A stretch of 56,152 nucleotides of DNA from Aromatoleum toluolicum (lineage in GTDB: Bacteria; Pseudomonadota; Gammaproteobacteria; Burkholderiales; Rhodocyclaceae). Below, piece after piece: positions 53,856 to 56,152 of this stretch. The stretch is taken from contig NZ_WTVS01000037.1 of assembly GCF_012911005.2 (NCBI RefSeq), positions 1 through 56,152 on the forward strand, given 5' to 3'. The notes under the pieces are model-generated. The model had not been told where the DNA came from, made no database searches, and was given only the letters and a program-made list of their open reading frames with translations. Both the position numbers and the translations under genes were made by a program. The number at the start of each line of letters is the position of its first letter. Within the stretch, counting starts at the first letter, position 1.

Positions 53856-54683
53856 TTAGCCCTTCAGGCGGCGCATTTCCTCGGCCAGCACCCACAAGGC
53901 GCGGTTCAGCTTAACGCTCTGGTCGATGCCGTTGACCGGGCGCGTCGTGGTGGTGCGGCCGCTGCGGTTGCGGCCGCGCAGTCCGCCCTTCATCATGTTT
54001 TCCTGCACGCGGTTGAAGGTCGTCCACATATCGTCGCGGCGATCCTCGAAGCGGCGCGGGGCCAGGATTTGGGATTCAGTCACGGGCACAGCCCCGCTGT
54101 CCTGGTCGTCGTACTTCAGGGCCAGTGCAGCGCGGGCAAAGGCGGCCTGCTCGCCCTGGTTGAGCGTGAGCACCTGCATGGCCTCGCGCTGGGTGGTGGC
54201 TTCCTCGAAGCTGTCCAGCACCTTGAAAGCGCCTTCGATCACATCGCCCACCACGTCGCCGTTATGGCGCACGCGGATGTCGCTGGTTGTCTCGCCGCAT
54301 ACCATGCCGTTAGAGCACACAAAGCGGAACATGCCGGCCAGCATCTGGTAGCTGCTGGTGCCGTCGTGGCTGTTCAGCAGGATGATTTCATTCGCCTCGC
54401 GGCCGGCGATCTGGTCGGCGTGGCGCAGGCGGATCATGTGCTTGGTGTGCTCGCGCTTTTCCTCGTTGCGCACGCGGGTCTGGCAAACCATGAAGGGCTG
54501 GAAACCCTCTTTGCGCAGGCCGTTCAGAACGTCAATGGTCGGGATATAGGTGTAACGCGCGGAGCGGCTTTCGTGGGCGGCCTCGGCAAAAATCGAGGGG
54601 GCCACGGCGCGGATTTGGTCATCCGACAGGGGCATGTCGGCGCGGATACCGGAAGCATTGCGGAAGCGGCTTGCGAGTTGCAT
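53856..54683 (-). CDS. DUF932 family protein
   Basis: 275 aa from the ATG at 54683 (GGAG 8 nt upstream). DUF932 signature: SIFAEAAHESRSARYTYIPT, then LRKEGFQPFMVCQTRVRNEE, IRLRHADQIAGREANEIILL and FRFVCSNGMVCGE. DUF932 proteins are encoded on phages and in leading regions of plasmids and include YfjQ/YubP-type members; an early role in the recipient is likely but not proven. Confidence 0.9.
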   Translation of the reverse strand: MQLASRFRNASGIRADMPLSDDQIRAVAPSIFAEAAHESRSARYTYIPTIDVLNGLRKEGFQPFMVCQTRVRNEEKREHTKHMIRLRHADQIAGREANEIILLNSHDGTSSYQMLAGMFRFVCSNGMVCGETTSDIRVRHNGDVVGDVIEGAFKVLDSFEEATTQREAMQVLTLNQGEQAAFARAALALKYDDQDSGAVPVTESQILAPRRFEDRRDDMWTTFNRVQENMMKGGLRGRNRSGRTTTTRPVNGIDQSVKLNRALWVLAEEMRRLKG

Positions 54684-54765
54684 GGTCATTTCTCCAGTGA
54701 GTTGATGATGGTCTAGGGATCAAAGGGCCGATAAGCCCGGCCTGCTCGCCGGGCCTGTCGGTTGT

Positions 54766-54945
54766 TCAGGTCTGCGGCGCGGATTCGCGCAACATCCCTT
54801 GAATCTTGGCTTGGAGGTCTTCCAAGCGGGCCACCGCCTCGGCGGTGCCTTCTTCGTTCGGGCAGTAGTCTTTTTTGTCGTCGATGAGGTTTTTCACTGC
54901 ATATTCCAGATCGAAAAGCTCATCACGGGTAAAGCTGCTGGCCAT
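54766..54945 (-). CDS. Small acidic protein downstream of ssb
   Basis: 59 aa. It starts 2 nt after the ssb stop and reads MASSFTRDELFDLEYAVKNL, then DDKKDYCPNEEGTAEAV and an amphipathic helix LEDLQAKIQGML. Composition and spacing support a real gene co-transcribed with ssb. No family recognised. Confidence 0.65.
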   Translation of the reverse strand: MASSFTRDELFDLEYAVKNLIDDKKDYCPNEEGTAEAVARLEDLQAKIQGMLRESAPQT

Positions 54946-54947
54946 GA

Positions 54948-55388
54948 TTAGCGGCGGCCTTGACCGGCTTGCTCGGTGCTGTCGTAGTCGCGCATCCAGT
55001 CGTCGTGCTCGGCGTTGCCGGGGCCTTGCTGCTGCTGGCCAGCGTCACCGCCTGCACGGTTGCCGCTGGGACGGCCCAGGTACTGCACGCGCTCGGCCTC
55101 GAAGTTGAAACCGCCCTTGCGTTCGGCCTGCTTGTACCAGCTACGAATCCGGCCCATCACCGCCACGGTGGAACCCTTCTTCAGAAACTTGGCGTCGTTC
55201 TCGGCTTGCTTGCCGTAGGTCGTCACCGGGATGAAGTCGGTTTCTTCGTGCTTCTTGCCGTCGCGGTCGAAATAGACGTTATCCACGGCGACAGTGAAGG
55301 TCACGGAAGGCGTGCCGCTGGGCGTGTAGCGCAATTCCACGTCCTTGGTCACGTTGCCCACGATGGTGAAAGTGTTGATGCTGGCCAT
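54948..55388 (-). CDS. ssb: Single-stranded DNA-binding protein
   Basis: 146 aa from the ATG at 55388 (AAGGAG, about 8 nt). Complete OB fold: MASINTFTIVGNVTKDVELR, VTFTVAVDNVYFDRDGKKHE, TDFIPVTTYGKQAEN, GSTVAVMGRIRSW and GFNFEAERVQYLGRP. The C-terminal tail lacks the usual DDDIPF tip and ends EQAGQGRR, with an internal acidic HDDWMRDYD instead. Plasmid SSBs coat the incoming strand and counter SOS induction. Promoter with operator lies 85-118 bp upstream. Confidence 0.95.
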   Translation of the reverse strand: MASINTFTIVGNVTKDVELRYTPSGTPSVTFTVAVDNVYFDRDGKKHEETDFIPVTTYGKQAENDAKFLKKGSTVAVMGRIRSWYKQAERKGGFNFEAERVQYLGRPSGNRAGGDAGQQQQGPGNAEHDDWMRDYDSTEQAGQGRR

Positions 55389-55472
55389 GATCGAAGCTCC
55401 TTTTTTGCTCGGTTGATGGTGGTCTTTGCTGCCTGGTGCAGAACCGTTCTTTGTTCCTACACCATGAGTCAT

Positions 55473-55506
55473 ATTGTACCATAAAACTATTGACCGTCAA
55501 TAGTTT
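55473..55506 (-). promoter_or_regulatory. Promoter with 23-bp operator for ssb
   Basis: Same palindrome as at 52161-52183 (arms AAACTATTGAC / GTCAATAGTTT, here 55484-55506). Minus-strand -35 TTGACG (complement of 55495-55500) and -10 TACAAT (complement of 55473-55478), 16 bp apart. ssb and the DUF3560 gene are thus co-regulated from duplicated upstream DNA. Confidence 0.85.
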
Positions 55507-55515
55507 GTGAGAGAG

Positions 55516-56152
55516 AAAAGCCTGATTTTTCGCGGGTTCCCGGCTTGTGTTTCTTCGGGGTTCAGGCAAGCTACCTTGGAGCCTCGGGGCGGGGTTTGGG
55601 GGCCGGAACAGGCCCCCAAGGTGTTGCAGTTGCTCTTGCCCCGCAGGGGCACAAGCTCCCCTGCTCCCCGTCGATTACCCACATGGCCAGCGGAGCGCGG
55701 GGCCGGCTTTTGCATCCCACCATCTACCTCGTCGCCTCGGCGTCCAGGGGCACGCAGGACGGGCGCGGTCAAGGGAGAAACCGGAGGCCGCACGCGGAGC
55801 GCAGCCCGAAGGGCGAGCACCGAACGGGTGAGGATTTCAGGGCGCAGCCCGGCCCTTGACCGGAGAAGCCCGGCCGGAGGGCACCATGACGACGAATAAA
55901 GGCGCGAGGTAGTGGTGGGGTGCGGCCCCGCGCGTAGCGGATTCAGCGCACCAGCGCCGGCACACCACGGATCAGATCCACAGCCTGAACTTTCGCGCGC
56001 GAAAGTTCCTCGGTGCGGCCTTCAGGCCGGGCAAGCGGAGCGCGCAGCGCCGGCACGGCGCGGAGGCGTCAGGGATTGACGCCCGAAGGGGCGAGACGCC
56101 GCAGGCGGCTCGATGCGCAGCACGAAAGCCCGGCCCCGCAGGGGAGACGCCC
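55516..56152. repeat. 637-bp long repeat, copy 3 (window end)
   Basis: Reaches exactly to the last base of the window, as copy 1 starts at the first. If the molecule is circular, copies 1 and 3 are one locus and the sequence runs on at position 638. Differs from copy 1 by G instead of A near 56013. Confidence 0.95.
55988..56007. repeat. Dispersed palindrome, perfect 20 bp (long repeat copy 3)
   Basis: AACTTTCGCG/CGCGAAAGTT, same site as 473-492 in copy 1. Confidence 0.9.

Noticed and set aside
1-56152. tRNA, rRNA or insertion sequences
   Set aside because: No cloverleaf-like or rRNA-like sequence noticed, and no transposase or IS-type terminal repeats found by eye.

Overview
The window is the transfer backbone of a large, GC-rich conjugative plasmid (or plasmid-like element). 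The host is probably a betaproteobacterium. That is an inference from high GC, a TrfB/KorA-type regulator, KfrB-type domains and the gene families present; there is no rRNA or host gene to confirm it. I recognise no replication initiator, no ParA/ParB pair, and no resistance or catabolic cargo. Both window ends lie exactly at the edges of a 637-bp repeat that also occurs internally at 52191-52827. The sequence is therefore either a circle closed through that repeat (about 55.5 kb) or one segment of a larger plasmid whose rep/par part lies beyond the repeat.

Layout. (1) 643-13951, almost all on the minus strand and tightly coupled by ATGA-type overlaps: HD phosphohydrolase, two retropepsin-like proteases, DUF1294 protein, an unusual winged-helix/OmpA protein, HU, HAD protein, DUF1173, a zeta toxin and a Fic toxin that share a C-terminal KfrB-containing module, a Cas4-like nuclease apparently split over two genes, an M48 protease and a KorA-like regulator. 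(2) 14625-34547, minus strand: a complete F-type type IV secretion operon in the order slt, unknown, traA, L, E, K, B, dsbC-like, small lipoprotein, traV, traC, trbI, S26 peptidase, traW, traU, trbC, two traN-like genes, unknown, traF, traH, traG. (3) 34812-38101: a plasmid-borne two-component system, a DUF1805 protein, a membrane-anchored YheO-like PAS protein and a small RHH protein. (4) 38243-43968: mobilisation module in R388-like order (RHH accessory protein, coupling protein, MobF relaxase), with a DsbD-alpha-domain gene inserted between coupling protein and relaxase. (5) 43969-44280: likely oriT. (6) 44281-55388: probable leading region. Its main genes are transcribed toward oriT and include a serine recombinase, RadC, a DUF3560/methyltransferase, DUF932, SSB and many small unknown genes. 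It also holds dense structured repeats.

The most unusual signal is a palindrome, CTTTCGCGCGCGAAAG with flanking extensions. It occurs about every 1-5 kb around the whole window (16 sites, counting the three repeat copies), in intergenic DNA and also inside genes. Within genes it lies in protein segments that tolerate variation: signal-peptide C-regions, where it encodes FARES, and disordered tails. A second strong signal is a tandem pair of about 156-bp elements at 44601-45032. Their nested hairpins are conserved by compensatory base changes, and they carry several consensus DnaA boxes. Two further operator families were seen. AAACTATTGAC/GTCAATAGTTT overlaps the -35 of the ssb and DUF3560 promoters. 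TTGCTTTCAC/GTGAAAGCAA lies in front of the transfer operon and of the toxin cluster.

How the genes work together (inference): the relaxase, RHH protein and coupling protein process DNA at oriT and feed it to the F-type channel. Leading-region genes enter first and protect the incoming strand. KorA-like and other operator-binding proteins, plus the two-component/PAS module, probably tune transfer and establishment. Zeta/antitoxin and Fic/antitoxin modules may stabilise the plasmid.
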